Positions 8,626 to 17,595 of a DNA stretch of 37,215 nt are shown in pieces. Every line of letters starts with the position of its first letter. Position 1 is the first letter of the stretch. A program made the position numbers and the translations under genes. Source of the DNA: Moraxellaceae bacterium (GTDB lineage: Bacteria > Pseudomonadota > Gammaproteobacteria > Pseudomonadales > Moraxellaceae); contig JANYEL010000020.1 of the NCBI GenBank assembly GCA_025363155.1, positions 1-37,215 of the forward strand. Direction: 5' to 3'. The notes under the pieces were generated by a model that was given only the letters and a program-made list of their open reading frames with translations, searched no databases and had not been told where the DNA came from.

Positions 8626-9493
8626 ATGAAAACACTCAACATCATTGGATGCGGTAATGTCGGTAAGACGTTAGCGCATCTATGGGTGAAACATGGCGTA
8701 TTTCAGATTCAGGATGTTTGTAATCGTTCCCTAGAAAGTGCCCAAAATACTTGTACTTTTATTGGTCAAGGCAATCCAATTCAATCATTTAATGATCTGC
8801 GCCCTGCGGATGTATTTTTGATTGGCACAGCAGATCAATCCATTGCCGATTGCTGTGACTTATTAGTCGCCTCCAACGTGCTACAAGCTGGCAATATCGT
8901 ATTTCATTGCAGTGGTGCGCTACCCGCTTCTATTCTAAATTATGCAAAAAAAATCTGGTGCTCTCATTGCCAGTATTCATCCAATCAAAAGCTTTGCTGA
9001 TCCGAGTTTATGTATCACCAATTTCGCTGGTACATTTTGCGGAGCTGAAGGTGATTCCACTGCACTTGTTGAACTAGAAAAAGCTTTCCAAGCCATTGGC
9101 GGGCAAATCTTGCAGGTCGATAGTGCAAACAAGACTTTTTATCATGCTGCGAGTGTCGTAGCGAGTAACTATCTCACTGCATTACTTGAACTCAGCATTC
9201 AAAGTTATGTTAAAGCTGGTTTAACCCGCGAACAAGCCCTAAAAATCATCGACCCTATTGCGCATGGAACAATTAAAAATATCATTGAGTTAGATACCGC
9301 TCGCGCATTAACGGGGCCAATCGCACGTGGTGATGTATCTGCGGTTTCAACTCAACTGAATGCATTCAATCAGTGGAAACCTGAATATGGTCAGTTGTAT
9401 CAATTACTCGGTGGCATGGCTTTAGACTTGTCAGTCATTAAAGATACAGCGAGTCAAGAGTCGTTGGTATCATTAACTAAGCTATTAAAATAA
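8626..9493 (+). pseudogene. DUF2520 Rossmann-type oxidoreductase, frameshifted at an A8 tract
   Basis: Two reading frames together give a normal DUF2520 / NADP oxidoreductase-like protein of about 288 aa. The first (8626-9000) holds the nucleotide-binding start MKTLNIIGCGNVGKTLAHLW (GxGxxG). The second picks up at SGALIASIHPIKSFADP, the HPxxSF motif of the family, and runs to 9493 through a helical C-terminal dimer domain. They meet at eight A residues, 8946-8953; seven would keep one frame (AKKSGAL). So either the base is a sequencing error, a real mutation, or the gene relies on slippage at the A-run. I start at ATG 8626; the in-frame TTG at 8611 has no better ribosome site. An ATG at 8942 lets the second part be called on its own, but it lacks an N-terminal Rossmann motif. 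Confidence 0.8.
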
Positions 9494-9576
9494 ATAACTT
9501 AATTTTAAATATAACAATCCTTTCTTCTTTTTTTAGCACTCAAATTTCACATTAATTTTCTCATAAAACGCATTTA

Positions 9577-9617
9577 TGACAATATACATTGTCAATACTA
9601 TTGTGCTAGTCTAAACT
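9577..9617 (+). promoter_or_regulatory. Sigma-70 promoter with overlapping operator dyad
   Basis: TTGTCA (9589-9594) and TAAACT (9612-9617) are separated by exactly 17 bp, a good sigma-70 match about 70 nt before the hydrolase ATG. The -35 box is inside a perfect 7-bp dyad, TGACAAT-ATAC-ATTGTCA (9577-9594). A protein bound there would block RNA polymerase. The sequence lacks the four ATAG/CTAT steps of an E. coli-type OxyR site, so the binder is unknown. Confidence 0.55.
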
Positions 9618-9687
9618 TAATTGATAAGTCGGCTTTTAATCGAATTAACCGATCATAGATTCAAATTCATTTTTTTGGAAAACCGCT

Positions 9688-10629
9688 ATGAGTGCACAAT
9701 TTACACCTTCTCCTTACCTTGATTTAATGCAGCAAACCACTGTAAAAGTGGGCGATTTGAATTTTCATGTAGAAATTGGCGGTAAGGAAGATGCACCTGT
9801 GATCATGCTGATTATGGGTTTAGGCGCGCAAATGTTGCTCTGGCGTGAATGGTTTTGTAAAGGTTTGATTGATGCAGGCTATCGTGTGATTCGTTTTGAT
9901 AATCGTGATATTGGTTTATCGAGCAAAATGCGCGTGAAGTCACCGCGGATGAATGAAGTAAAATTGATGGCGCGTTTTACTTTGGGCTTAAAAACCGAAG
10001 GTGCACTCTACAACTTATATGATCTTGCGGATGATGCTAAAGGTATCTTGGATGCACTTGGGATTGAGAAAGCACACGTGATCGGCGCATCGATGGGTGG
10101 CATGATTGGCCAAATCCTAACAGCTCGTTATCCAGAAAAAGTAGAATCATTAGGTTTATTATTTACCAGTAACAATCGTGCGTTCTTACCTCCTCCTTTT
10201 CCAAAACAATTCAATGCATTAACAGGTCGTCCAGCTTCTCAAAACGAAGAAGACTTGATGAAGCATTCATTGCGATTATTTGAAGCGATTGGTACACCAA
10301 ATCAAAGCAGCGTCGAAAGCAAACTTGAGTTTTCTCGTATGTTGTTCCGCCGTAGCTATTCACCAGCAGGCGTCATGCGTCAATATTTGGGTGTACTCAG
10401 CACAGGTTCACTGACTGCTGAAGATGCAAAAATTAAAGTCCCCACTGTTGTATTGCATGGCAGTCTTGATCGGTTGTTGCCACCATCGCACGGTCGTGCA
10501 ACAGCAAAAGCAATTAAAGGTTCGACGTTTCATTTGATCAGTGGCATGGCACATGACATTCCTGAATCGTTTACACCTTTGTTAGTTAAACTGTTTACTC
10601 AAAACATGAAAGCTGCGGCGAAGGCATAA
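9688..10629 (+). CDS. Alpha/beta hydrolase
   Basis: A 313-aa cytoplasmic alpha/beta-hydrolase-fold enzyme. The nucleophile elbow GASMGG gives Ser135; HGSLDRLLPP gives the acid Asp261; GMAHDIPE gives His289, so the triad is complete. A glycine-rich MLIMGLGAQMLLW stretch forms the oxyanion region, and RFDNRDIGLSSK is the conserved strand 4 region. The substrate is not inferable; similar proteins include esterases, lactonases and haloalkane/peroxidase-type members. GGA lies about 12 nt before the ATG. The stop is only 2 nt before the oxyR ATG, so oxyR is expressed from the same transcript. That linkage hints at a role in, or control by, oxidative stress, but this is inference. Confidence 0.85.
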   Translation: MSAQFTPSPYLDLMQQTTVKVGDLNFHVEIGGKEDAPVIMLIMGLGAQMLLWREWFCKGLIDAGYRVIRFDNRDIGLSSKMRVKSPRMNEVKLMARFTLGLKTEGALYNLYDLADDAKGILDALGIEKAHVIGASMGGMIGQILTARYPEKVESLGLLFTSNNRAFLPPPFPKQFNALTGRPASQNEEDLMKHSLRLFEAIGTPNQSSVESKLEFSRMLFRRSYSPAGVMRQYLGVLSTGSLTAEDAKIKVPTVVLHGSLDRLLPPSHGRATAKAIKGSTFHLISGMAHDIPESFTPLLVKLFTQNMKAAAKA

Positions 10630-10631
10630 CG

Positions 10632-11525
10632 ATGTCAGCCTTACCTTCATTACGTCAACTGTCTTATTTAGTAACACTTGCAGAAACATTGCATTTCACT
10701 GAAGCCGCTAAGCGATCTTTTGTCACTCAATCGACTTTGTCAGGTGGAATCATTGAGCTCGAACGTGTTTTGGGTGGTTCTTTGGTTGAGCGCAGTCGCC
10801 AAACGGTACGCTTGACACCACTTGGTGCAGAAGTTGTTGAGCGTGCGCGCTTGATTCTGGCAGATGCAGGTGACTTGCTTAAACTCAGTCGTGAAATGGG
10901 TGAACCTTTAACAGGCGATTTGCACCTCGGCGTGATTCCAACGATTGCACCGTTTGTTTTGTCTAAGCTATTAGATTCGGTTCGTCAGCAATATCCAAAA
11001 CTCAATCTACGTATTCATGAAGCGCAAAGCCAAACACTAGTTCAGAATCTGGAAAATGGTGATTTGGATGTCGTTTTATTAGCACTACCCTTTTTGACTG
11101 AAAATCTACAAGTAGTTGCTTTGCAAACTGAACCTTTGCTTTTGGTTTGTCATAAAGATGATCCAATTGCTAAGAAATCAAACCAACAAATTAGCCAGTT
11201 GCCTTTAGAACACTTATTGTTATTAGAAGAGGGTCACTGCTTACGCGAACATGCGCTCAGTGTATGTAGTCTGGGTGATCGTGCGAATCTAGGCGATTTA
11301 GAAGCGACAAGCCTACCGACTTTAGTGGAAATGGTTTCAGCGCAATTGGGCTTTACCTTAATGCCGAAGATGGCGGTGGATTCTGGTTTCTTACAAGGTT
11401 ATCCATCATTGGTTTGCCAATCTTTGGTTGAACCACCGATGCGGACATTAGCGCTTTTAGCAAGAAAAAGTACGACACAGCAAGCGGAGTTGATGGCTTT
11501 GGCTGAGGTTGTTAAGTCTCTCTAG
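10632..11525 (+). CDS. oxyR: Hydrogen-peroxide-sensing LysR regulator OxyR
   Basis: A 297-aa LysR-type activator. The N-terminal winged HTH (about residues 1-65, LRQLSYLVTLAETLHFTEAAKR) is followed by a periplasmic-binding-protein-like sensor domain. The redox pair is present in GHCLREHALSVC: Cys203 and Cys212, nine residues apart as in E. coli Cys199/Cys208, with the surrounding LLLEEGHCLR motif. This makes the OxyR call strong. It should switch on peroxide-defence genes when the disulfide forms. No catalase or ahpC is adjacent. It follows the hydrolase by 2 nt and is closed by a strong terminator. Confidence 0.93.
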   Translation: MSALPSLRQLSYLVTLAETLHFTEAAKRSFVTQSTLSGGIIELERVLGGSLVERSRQTVRLTPLGAEVVERARLILADAGDLLKLSREMGEPLTGDLHLGVIPTIAPFVLSKLLDSVRQQYPKLNLRIHEAQSQTLVQNLENGDLDVVLLALPFLTENLQVVALQTEPLLLVCHKDDPIAKKSNQQISQLPLEHLLLLEEGHCLREHALSVCSLGDRANLGDLEATSLPTLVEMVSAQLGFTLMPKMAVDSGFLQGYPSLVCQSLVEPPMRTLALLARKSTTQQAELMALAEVVKSL

Positions 11526-11542
11526 TTTCTCGTAATTCATAA

Positions 11543-11587
11543 AAAGAAAACCGCCCATTTGATTAAGCTCAATGGGCGGTTTTCTTT
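11543..11587. terminator. Bidirectional terminator between oxyR and purF
   Basis: AAAGAAAACCGCCCATT (11543-11559) pairs perfectly over 17 bp with 11571-11587 around an 11-nt loop. Its GC-rich core is flanked by A and T runs on both sides, so it can stop oxyR transcripts from the left and purF transcripts from the right. Confidence 0.92.
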
Positions 11588-11606
11588 GATTAAGATGAGC
11601 TTTAAA

Positions 11607-13148
11607 TTAAGCGTCTTCTTTCACACCAGTCATGTCGACAGACGTATCGTCCATCACTTCAATATTACTGCGACTGCTCGTTTTCTTTGCTTGATCACTA
11701 CGGCGATTTTCGAGTTTGTTCAAGTACGCTTCATCAATACCGCCTGTGACGTAACCGCCATCAAATACTGAACAATCAAAACGTTCAATATTTGGATTAC
11801 CTTCACGAGCAGAATCAATCAGGTCATTCAAATCTTGGTAAATCAAACGATCAGCACCAATGATTTGGCGAACTTCTTCAACGCTATGACCTGATGCAAT
11901 CAGTTCACTTTTTGCTGGCATATCAATACCATAAACGTTCGGGAACTTCACAGGTGGCGCAGCGGATGCGAAGAACACTTGGAGTGCGCCAGCTTCACGT
12001 GCCATTTGAATGATTTCATGGCAAGTTGTACCGCGAACGATCGAATCATCAACCAACAAAACATTCTTGCCTTTGAATTCTAGTTCAACAGGATTCAGCT
12101 TTTGACGAACTGATTTCTTACGCTGACTTTGTCCTGGCATGATGAACGTGCGACCGATGTAACGGTTCTTCATGAAGCCTTCGCGGTACTTCACACCCAA
12201 GATTGATGCGAGTTCGAGTGCTGCGGTACGACTGGTTTCAGGAATTGGAATGACCACATCGATTTGATGATCCATGCCCCATTCACGTTGGATTTTATAA
12301 GCGAGTTTTTCGCCCATACGCATACGTGATTTATAAACGGAGATGCCATCAATGGTCGAATCAGGACGCGCAAAGTACACGTATTCAAAAATACATGGAT
12401 TGTAGACAGGATTTTTTGCACAAACTTTAGTGAAGATTTCACTGTTTGCATTAATGAAAATCGCTTCGCCCGGCTCAATATCACGTACAACGCGGAAACC
12501 CAGTGCAGTGATCGCAACGGATTCAGATGCAAGGATATATTCCATTTTGCCGTTTTCAGCTTCGCGTTCGCCATAGATCAGCGGACGAATACCATGCGGG
12601 TCGCGGAAACCTAATAAGCCGTAACCTGTGACCATTGCGATTGCGGCATAACCACCTTCACAGCGGCTATACACTTTGGTCAATGCATCAAAAATATCAT
12701 TTTCGTTCGGATTTTCACGACCGAGGGCTTGTAGTTCGTGAGCAAACACGTTCAACAGCACTTCTGAGTCTGAGTCGGTATTGATATGGCGTAAATCTGA
12801 GCGGAATAACGTCGCTGAGATTTTATCCGCATTGGTCAAATTACCGTTGTGTGCCAAGGTAATACCGTATGGAGAGTTCACATAAAACGGCTGTGCTTCT
12901 GCGGCACTTGATGAGCCAGCAGTCGGATAACGCACGTGTCCCATGCCGAAATTACCGACTAAACGACGCATGTGACGCGTATGAAATACATCACGAACCA
13001 TGCCGTTTTCTTTACGTAAAAATAAACGTCCATCCTGAAATGTGACCATACCCGCTGCATCTTGCCCACGATGCTGAAGCATCGTTAAAGCATCGTATAA
13101 CATCTGATTAACTGGCGTTTGAGCGGCAATGCCTACGATTCCACACAT
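11607..13148 (-). CDS. purF: Amidophosphoribosyltransferase
   Basis: A 513-aa enzyme of the first committed step of purine synthesis (PRPP plus glutamine to phosphoribosylamine). The N-terminus MCGIVGIA exposes Cys2, the class II glutaminase nucleophile after Met removal. HRGQDAAGM (26-34), GHVRYPTAG (70-78) and the GGYAAIAM region follow. The phosphoribosyltransferase half has [13 protein letters not shown] (363-375), the PRPP loop. Length matches E. coli PurF (505 aa). GAGG lies 5 nt before the ATG. It lies downstream of cvpA with 115 bp between, the usual cvpA-purF order. The C-terminal tail beyond about residue 480 is charged and poorly conserved. Confidence 0.96.
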   Translation of the reverse strand: MCGIVGIAAQTPVNQMLYDALTMLQHRGQDAAGMVTFQDGRLFLRKENGMVRDVFHTRHMRRLVGNFGMGHVRYPTAGSSSAAEAQPFYVNSPYGITLAHNGNLTNADKISATLFRSDLRHINTDSDSEVLLNVFAHELQALGRENPNENDIFDALTKVYSRCEGGYAAIAMVTGYGLLGFRDPHGIRPLIYGEREAENGKMEYILASESVAITALGFRVVRDIEPGEAIFINANSEIFTKVCAKNPVYNPCIFEYVYFARPDSTIDGISVYKSRMRMGEKLAYKIQREWGMDHQIDVVIPIPETSRTAALELASILGVKYREGFMKNRYIGRTFIMPGQSQRKKSVRQKLNPVELEFKGKNVLLVDDSIVRGTTCHEIIQMAREAGALQVFFASAAPPVKFPNVYGIDMPAKSELIASGHSVEEVRQIIGADRLIYQDLNDLIDSAREGNPNIERFDCSVFDGGYVTGGIDEAYLNKLENRRSDQAKKTSSRSNIEVMDDTSVDMTGVKEDA

Positions 13149-13263
13149 AACAACCTCGCGGATGGCTAAGACTATAAAAAATAAAAACGTTCAATCTATT
13201 CCGTGAATCACGTAGGCCATAGCAAATATGAACACATCGCAACGCACAGTAAATCTAATACAA

Positions 13264-13830
13264 CTAATTTTTTGCTTCAGTATCTTTTGCTGTTTCAGTC
13301 GATTTAGGATGTTTTTGCGCAAGCTGGTTTGGGTTTAATTCATCCCATGCTGTTGATGCTAAATCACGCCCGACAACCATCGCCAGTGGTGCATACGGCA
13401 AAAGTGCTTTTGCCAAAATAGAATTTTGCCACCAAGTAGTTTTACTTGCCCATGAACCCATAAAACTCATGATCACCAAGACAATAAGCACACCGCGTAC
13501 TGCACCAAAAATTCCGCCAGCCAACTTTTCAATCGGTGTTAAAGCTAAAGCATCGATCAACGATTTAATGATTAAACTCGCGCCCCAGACAATGGTCAGC
13601 ATGAGTAATACAATCACTAAAAACGCAAGAGCCGTTTGTAAAATGGGATCTTTCACCACACCTGAAAAGAAAAATCCCATCTGATGTGCGTAATGTGTGC
13701 CCACATAAAGTGTTGCAAACCATCCAGCCAGACCAACCAGCGACGCCACTAACCCTGCTTTAAAGCCGCGATACAGGCTAAACAGGACAATGACTGCAAT
13801 GACAATATCTAAGCCTGAAAATTCATTCAT
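13264..13830 (-). CDS. cvpA: CvpA-family inner-membrane protein
   Basis: 188 aa with four to five predicted membrane helices, starting [23 protein letters not shown]. This is the characteristic CvpA opening (helix, then the RGxxxG loop). CvpA is needed for colicin V production in E. coli and more generally for envelope homeostasis; its mechanism is not settled. The start at 13830 overlaps the pyrD stop in an ATGA, which favours it over an upstream ATG at 13848 inside pyrD. The C-terminal about 25 residues are charged (Lys/Glu/Thr rich). purF follows on the same strand. Confidence 0.9.
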   Translation of the reverse strand: MNEFSGLDIVIAVIVLFSLYRGFKAGLVASLVGLAGWFATLYVGTHYAHQMGFFFSGVVKDPILQTALAFLVIVLLMLTIVWGASLIIKSLIDALALTPIEKLAGGIFGAVRGVLIVLVIMSFMGSWASKTTWWQNSILAKALLPYAPLAMVVGRDLASTAWDELNPNQLAQKHPKSTETAKDTEAKN

Positions 13831-14837
13831 GCAATGGCTCGCACACACTCATTAATGAGGTCAGGACCGCGATAAATCAATCCACTGTAAATCTGCACCA
13901 AGCTTGCGCCTGCGTCTATTTTAGCTTTTGCCTCAGAACCCTGACAAATGCCACCAACACCAATCAGTGGAATTTTTCCATCTAATTGCTCTGCAAATTC
14001 TTTCAAAATCGCGGTGCTGCGTTCAAATACAGGCTGACCTGATAAGCCGCCAGCCTCTGCACCAAATGGTAATGATTCAACGCCAACGCGAGCCAAAGTC
14101 GTATTGGTCGTAATCAAACCATCAATACCAAAATTCAGTAATTGTTGGCTAATAAACTCTACGTCACTTGACTCTAAATCAGGCGCAACTTTCAACACTA
14201 AAGGCACATAGCGTCCATGTTGTGTATGCAGTTGCGATTGGCGATTTTTAAGCGTTTCAAGCAAGGCGCTGAGTGCATCACCTGTTTGCAGTGAGCGTAG
14301 GCCTTGCGTATTAGGGGAAGAAATATTCACAGTGACATACGATGCGTGCGCGTAGACTTTATCTAAGCATTTCAAATAATCGTCAGCTGCCTGCTCGACT
14401 GGCGTATCGAAGTTTTTGCCAATGTTAATACCCAAAATGCCTTTGAATTTTGATTTTTCAACATTTTTTACTAACGCATCAACGCCGTGATTATTGAAAC
14501 CCATACGGTTAATAATCGCGTTGGCTTGCGGCAAGCGGAACAAGCGTGGCTTTGGATTTCCTGCTTGTGCGCGTGGTGTAATAGTTCCAATTTCAATGGA
14601 GCCAAAACCAAGAGCAGCAAGTGCATCGATATATTCGCCGTTTTTATCTAAACCAGCGGCAAGACCGACTGGATTATCAAAGTTAAGTCCCATGCATTGC
14701 ACAGGTTGCGAAATCTTAGGGAATAAAACGGGAAGTACGCCAAGGCGTGCAGCACACCCGATTGAACTTAACGTCACATGGTGAGCGTTTTCTGGATCGA
14801 GCGCAAAAAGTGCGGGGCGAGTCAACGCATATAACAT
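13827..14837 (-). CDS. pyrD: Dihydroorotate dehydrogenase, quinone-dependent (class 2)
   Basis: 336 aa, the length of E. coli PyrD. It oxidises dihydroorotate to orotate in pyrimidine synthesis, bound to the inner membrane face and passing electrons to quinone. The N-terminal amphipathic segment [20 protein letters not shown] is the class 2 membrane-docking part. [28 protein letters not shown] and [14 protein letters not shown] (catalytic Ser about 174) are visible, as are the FMN-binding GVGGI and [10 protein letters not shown] near the end. The gene is coupled to cvpA by ATGA overlap. No strong Shine-Dalgarno sequence precedes the ATG. Confidence 0.96.
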   Translation of the reverse strand: MLYALTRPALFALDPENAHHVTLSSIGCAARLGVLPVLFPKISQPVQCMGLNFDNPVGLAAGLDKNGEYIDALAALGFGSIEIGTITPRAQAGNPKPRLFRLPQANAIINRMGFNNHGVDALVKNVEKSKFKGILGINIGKNFDTPVEQAADDYLKCLDKVYAHASYVTVNISSPNTQGLRSLQTGDALSALLETLKNRQSQLHTQHGRYVPLVLKVAPDLESSDVEFISQQLLNFGIDGLITTNTTLARVGVESLPFGAEAGGLSGQPVFERSTAILKEFAEQLDGKIPLIGVGGICQGSEAKAKIDAGASLVQIYSGLIYRGPDLINECVRAIA

Positions 14838-15096
14838 AGGTTAAAAACTATATGGCGGCAGCGAACCGCGATTATACGCTGACTCCCTGCATGTTGCACA
14901 GTTTTGAATAGCATGTTCGGTCATATTTACTGAGCATTTTAGTGTTTGTTGTTTAATTTCCAAACATTAGTTGTGACATTCATGCAATCAACGGTTTTTA
15001 AAAAGGTTGTTCATGCTAGCTTAATAATTGTAAATACAACATTGAACTGTACTGATAAATGGCTCAAAATCCAGCGTCTTGTTGAATCATGGTTCT

Positions 15097-16035
15097 ATGC
15101 CGTTCATGTCATCCTCTGTCGCTGCACAACACCGCTCACATATTTTGTTTGGTTCGCTTTGCGTCCTGATGTCAGCTTTTCTATTTGCAATCAAAGCGAT
15201 TTTCATTAAAAAAGCCTATGGACTCGATCCGACATTAAGCGCACCAACCTTGCTGGCATTACGGATGTTGAGCGCACTGCCCTTTTTCTTATTAATTGCC
15301 TACTTTTCTCCGAAACCCTTAGAAAAAACCGCGACAAAAGATTGGTGTATTTTGCTAATTGCAGGTTTGGTTGGCTATTATTTAGCGAGTATTTTGGATT
15401 TTATTGGGTTGACGTTTATTTCTGCGTCGCTTGAGCGGATTATTTTGTTTTTATATCCGACATTAACCGTGTTAATGATGGCTGTTTTGTATAAACGCCC
15501 AATTCATATGCGCGTCATCATGGCGATTATTTTGAGTTACGGCGGCACACTGACCGTGATGCTCGGCGAAGGTGCACAAACCAATCCAAACGGTGTATTG
15601 GCAGGCAGTTTATTTGTGTTTGCCAGCGCGTTTGCTTATGCGTTGTATTTGGTGATGACGCCGACCTTGATTCGTCGGTTTGGTAGTTGGCGATTCACGG
15701 GTTTAGCGATGAGTGTGGCGTGTATTGCGTCGATTATTCATTATCTGATTGTGCAGCCTACTCCTATTGCACACTTGACTCATCTTGCGCCGACTATTAT
15801 TGGTTATGGCGTGGCGCTTGGGATTTTTTCAACCGTTTTGCCTGCGACTTTTCTCATGCAAGGCATAGCGCGTGTTGGTCCTGCTCAAGCGGCCATGTTG
15901 AGTGCTGGTGGGCCAATTTTGACTGTCGTGCTTGCTGTGTTGTTTTTAGGTGAATCGTTGTCTTGGGTGCAATGGATTGGTTGTGCACTGAATATTGTGG
16001 GTGTGTTGATGATTACGTTGAGGCCTGCAAAATAA
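15097..16035 (+). CDS. EamA-family (DMT) transporter
   Basis: A drug/metabolite transporter of about 312 aa with ten predicted membrane helices in two EamA repeats (about residues 15-145 and 165-305). FAYALYLVMTP and the GPAQAAMLSAGGPILTVVLAVLFLGE motif of the second repeat are typical. Members export amino acids, purines or other small metabolites; the substrate here is not inferable. The start is uncertain: ATG 15097 and ATG 15106 both lack a good ribosome site, and a TTG lies at 15079. It stands alone between pyrD (divergent) and the accessory region. Confidence 0.85.
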   Translation: MPFMSSSVAAQHRSHILFGSLCVLMSAFLFAIKAIFIKKAYGLDPTLSAPTLLALRMLSALPFFLLIAYFSPKPLEKTATKDWCILLIAGLVGYYLASILDFIGLTFISASLERIILFLYPTLTVLMMAVLYKRPIHMRVIMAIILSYGGTLTVMLGEGAQTNPNGVLAGSLFVFASAFAYALYLVMTPTLIRRFGSWRFTGLAMSVACIASIIHYLIVQPTPIAHLTHLAPTIIGYGVALGIFSTVLPATFLMQGIARVGPAQAAMLSAGGPILTVVLAVLFLGESLSWVQWIGCALNIVGVLMITLRPAK

Positions 16036-16075
16036 GTAAATGTGCGAAAATTACCATCAACTTATAAGTTTATTT

Positions 16076-16134
16076 GTATAACGTTAGAAATAATCCGCCC
16101 GGATTCTCGGTCGGCTGTATTGGCTTGTTAGCGC
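16076..16134 (-). other. Putative integron attC site (59-base-element-like)
   Basis: Read on the minus strand, this 59-nt stretch has the layout of a short attC. It starts with an R''-like box GCGCTAAC, followed by AAGCC, then an AGCCGAC L''-like box about 18 nt in. The centre is CG-rich and followed by GGGCGGATTA, an L'-like part. It ends with CTAACGTTATAC as R'. The TAA stop of the ORF at 16128 lies inside the first TAAC, as is usual for cassette genes. The R'' box matches, as a reverse complement, the GTTAGCC near the cassette start (16728-16734) in 6 of 7 bases, the relation expected within one cassette. Boxes depart from the strict consensus, so this is a candidate only. Confidence 0.45.
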
Positions 16135-16734
16135 TGGCATTTATTTGTGCGGGGCCTAGAGATACACGTCATTGACGTTGGAATAAGACGAATCTTATTT
16201 TTCCTATTATTACAGACTGGTTTTCGCTTGCATGATGATCTAGCTAAATTCCGTGGTTTTTTATTAATAAGAAGGTGCTCAAAATCTTTGGTATTAATCC
16301 ATCGATGAAGAATTGATAAAGCTTCTTTCTGCTCAGTTGGACTGATAGCTGAGAAAAGGAATCTAGAGCCACAGCTATATAATCGGTTTGCTAGATTTGG
16401 GGCAAGGTCATAAAGATATGGCCCTTTTTCCTCATAAAGTCTGAAGTTTCTTTGTTTAAAGATTACAAGAGGGCCTCTGGGATCAATTTTGCAATACCTT
16501 TTTGATGGCTTGATTCCGACCCAGTTTATTTTTCGCGATAGCCCTTGATCTCTAGGTTGACTGCTAATCCCACCAATCCCAATTACAGCATCAAAATTGA
16601 AGCCCCTTACTCTGCCCATACACCCCTCAATGCCAAATTCTCCATGGATATTAGGGTCGCCAGTGTGAGTTCGCTTATAGATCAGTATTTTCATGGGTCT
16701 TTGAAATAACAGTTAGTTTCAATTAGGGGCTAAC
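16082..16734 (-). mobile_element. Possible lone integron gene cassette
   Basis: The span between the GTTAGCC core (16728-16734) and the final GTT of the attC-like site would be one cassette of about 650 bp. It carries a single ORF that starts about 40 nt in and stops inside the attC-like R'' box, which is normal cassette geometry. No integrase gene or second attC is visible in the window, so it would be an isolated cassette or the remnant of a larger array. Confidence 0.4.
16128..16694 (-). CDS. Hypothetical protein, possible integron-cassette ORF
   Basis: 188 aa, function not recognised. The N-terminal part looks folded and conserved in style: MKILIYKRTHTGDPN, then GEFGIEGCMGRVRGFNFDAV, IGIGGISSQP, KINWVGIKP, GPLVIFKQRNFRLYEEKGPYL and LAPNLANRLY. 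It has no signal peptide, no membrane helix and no obvious catalytic motif. The C-terminal 40 residues are very basic (Arg/Lys) and low in hydrophobics, possibly a nucleic-acid-contacting tail or a shifted end. No good ribosome site precedes the ATG, which is common for cassette genes. Its stop lies in the attC-like R'' box. Base use is close to that of the flanking AT-rich DNA. Confidence 0.65.
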   Translation of the reverse strand: MKILIYKRTHTGDPNIHGEFGIEGCMGRVRGFNFDAVIGIGGISSQPRDQGLSRKINWVGIKPSKRYCKIDPRGPLVIFKQRNFRLYEEKGPYLYDLAPNLANRLYSCGSRFLFSAISPTEQKEALSILHRWINTKDFEHLLINKKPRNLARSSCKRKPVCNNRKNKIRLIPTSMTCISRPRTNKCQR

Positions 16735-16801
16735 TACCTGCGTAAGGCGAATAGCATACAACAAATTAATAGAAAACTCAGTAATCATTGAATTCTAAAG
16801 C

Positions 16802-16824
16802 AGCCCCATAATTGACTAGGGGCT
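16802..16824 (-). terminator. Weak hairpin after the HExxH gene
   Basis: AGCCCC and GGGGCT (6 bp, all but two GC) pair around an 11-nt loop. On the minus strand it is followed by GCTTTAG, a poor T-run. It begins about 30 nt after the stop of the HExxH gene and may end that transcript. Confidence 0.4.
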
Positions 16825-16854
16825 TGTTGCAATTGACTAAAATTAGCAATGTCA

Positions 16855-17433
16855 CTATTCAGAAAGTGCCTCACGCAAAAACAATGGATACATATTACAT
16901 GGACATCGCTCAATACCGTTTTTATTTAAATAATTAACCATATTATCTTCACCAAAAATGTTGGAGCAAACTTGATAAGCGAGTAAATCACTATCTATTT
17001 CATTTTTACACATACGTGAAGCAGGTAGGCTTTTAAATTTTTCTTGTCTTCGAAGCTCACTAAATTTATTACCATTTGGTTGTCTCTCTTTTGTATTCTG
17101 AAAAACATGACCAAACTCATGCGCAAGAATCCATGCAAATTTTATGTCATTACTCTTGTATGATTTACTAGATAACCAAACTATATGTGAATGTTCGAAC
17201 TGGTTCTTTAAACTATCAATTTGTTGCGACACTTCTTTTGATTCAATTTTGTTTTCAGGTGAGAAATAAATACCATAGTCTCGAGAGCCGCTAATCAAAC
17301 CAATATTTTCGGTATCAATTGATTCAATAACGCAATACCCATTTATATGATCTATGGCTGTAATTTGAATAATTTTTTCAGCTAAAGCTATTCGTTTCTC
17401 GTCGGGAAAGCATGCATTTATGATTAATTCCAT
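16855..17433 (-). CDS. Stand-alone HExxH (zincin-like) protein
   Basis: 192 aa, no signal peptide or membrane helix, so probably cytoplasmic. AHEFGHVFQ (about residues 107-115) is a classical HExxH zinc motif. NEIDSDLLAYQ about 40 residues later supplies acidic residues that could be the third ligand, in the manner of ImmA/IrrE-like or gluzincin peptidases. No partner antitoxin or repressor gene is adjacent, unlike typical ImmA systems. The C-terminus has a CPCNMYPLF segment with two Cys. The specific substrate and family are not recognised. It is AT-rich and lies in the accessory stretch between core genes, so recent acquisition is plausible. Confidence 0.75.
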   Translation of the reverse strand: MELIINACFPDEKRIALAEKIIQITAIDHINGYCVIESIDTENIGLISGSRDYGIYFSPENKIESKEVSQQIDSLKNQFEHSHIVWLSSKSYKSNDIKFAWILAHEFGHVFQNTKERQPNGNKFSELRRQEKFKSLPASRMCKNEIDSDLLAYQVCSNIFGEDNMVNYLNKNGIERCPCNMYPLFLREALSE

Positions 17434-17595
17434 ACTACCAACCTATACCTAAACTACTCTTATAAGGCATATCGTGACACATAAGATGGTTGTTTGATTA
17501 AAAGTTAAACAAAGTTTATTAACTCATTCTATCTAAAAACTTTCTGCCAATGAGACACCACCTCTCTACCCAAAGGATATAATATTCTCTCGTTA

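Noticed and set aside
9577-9594. OxyR binding site in the hydrolase promoter
   Set aside because: The dyad is a single short inverted repeat and lacks the four spaced ATAG/CTAT elements known for OxyR.
16735-16860. A second attC upstream of the cassette ORF
   Set aside because: A GTTAGCC core is present, but no partner R'' and L'' boxes with matching spacing could be found; the only stem there (AGCCCC/GGGGCT) looks like a terminator.
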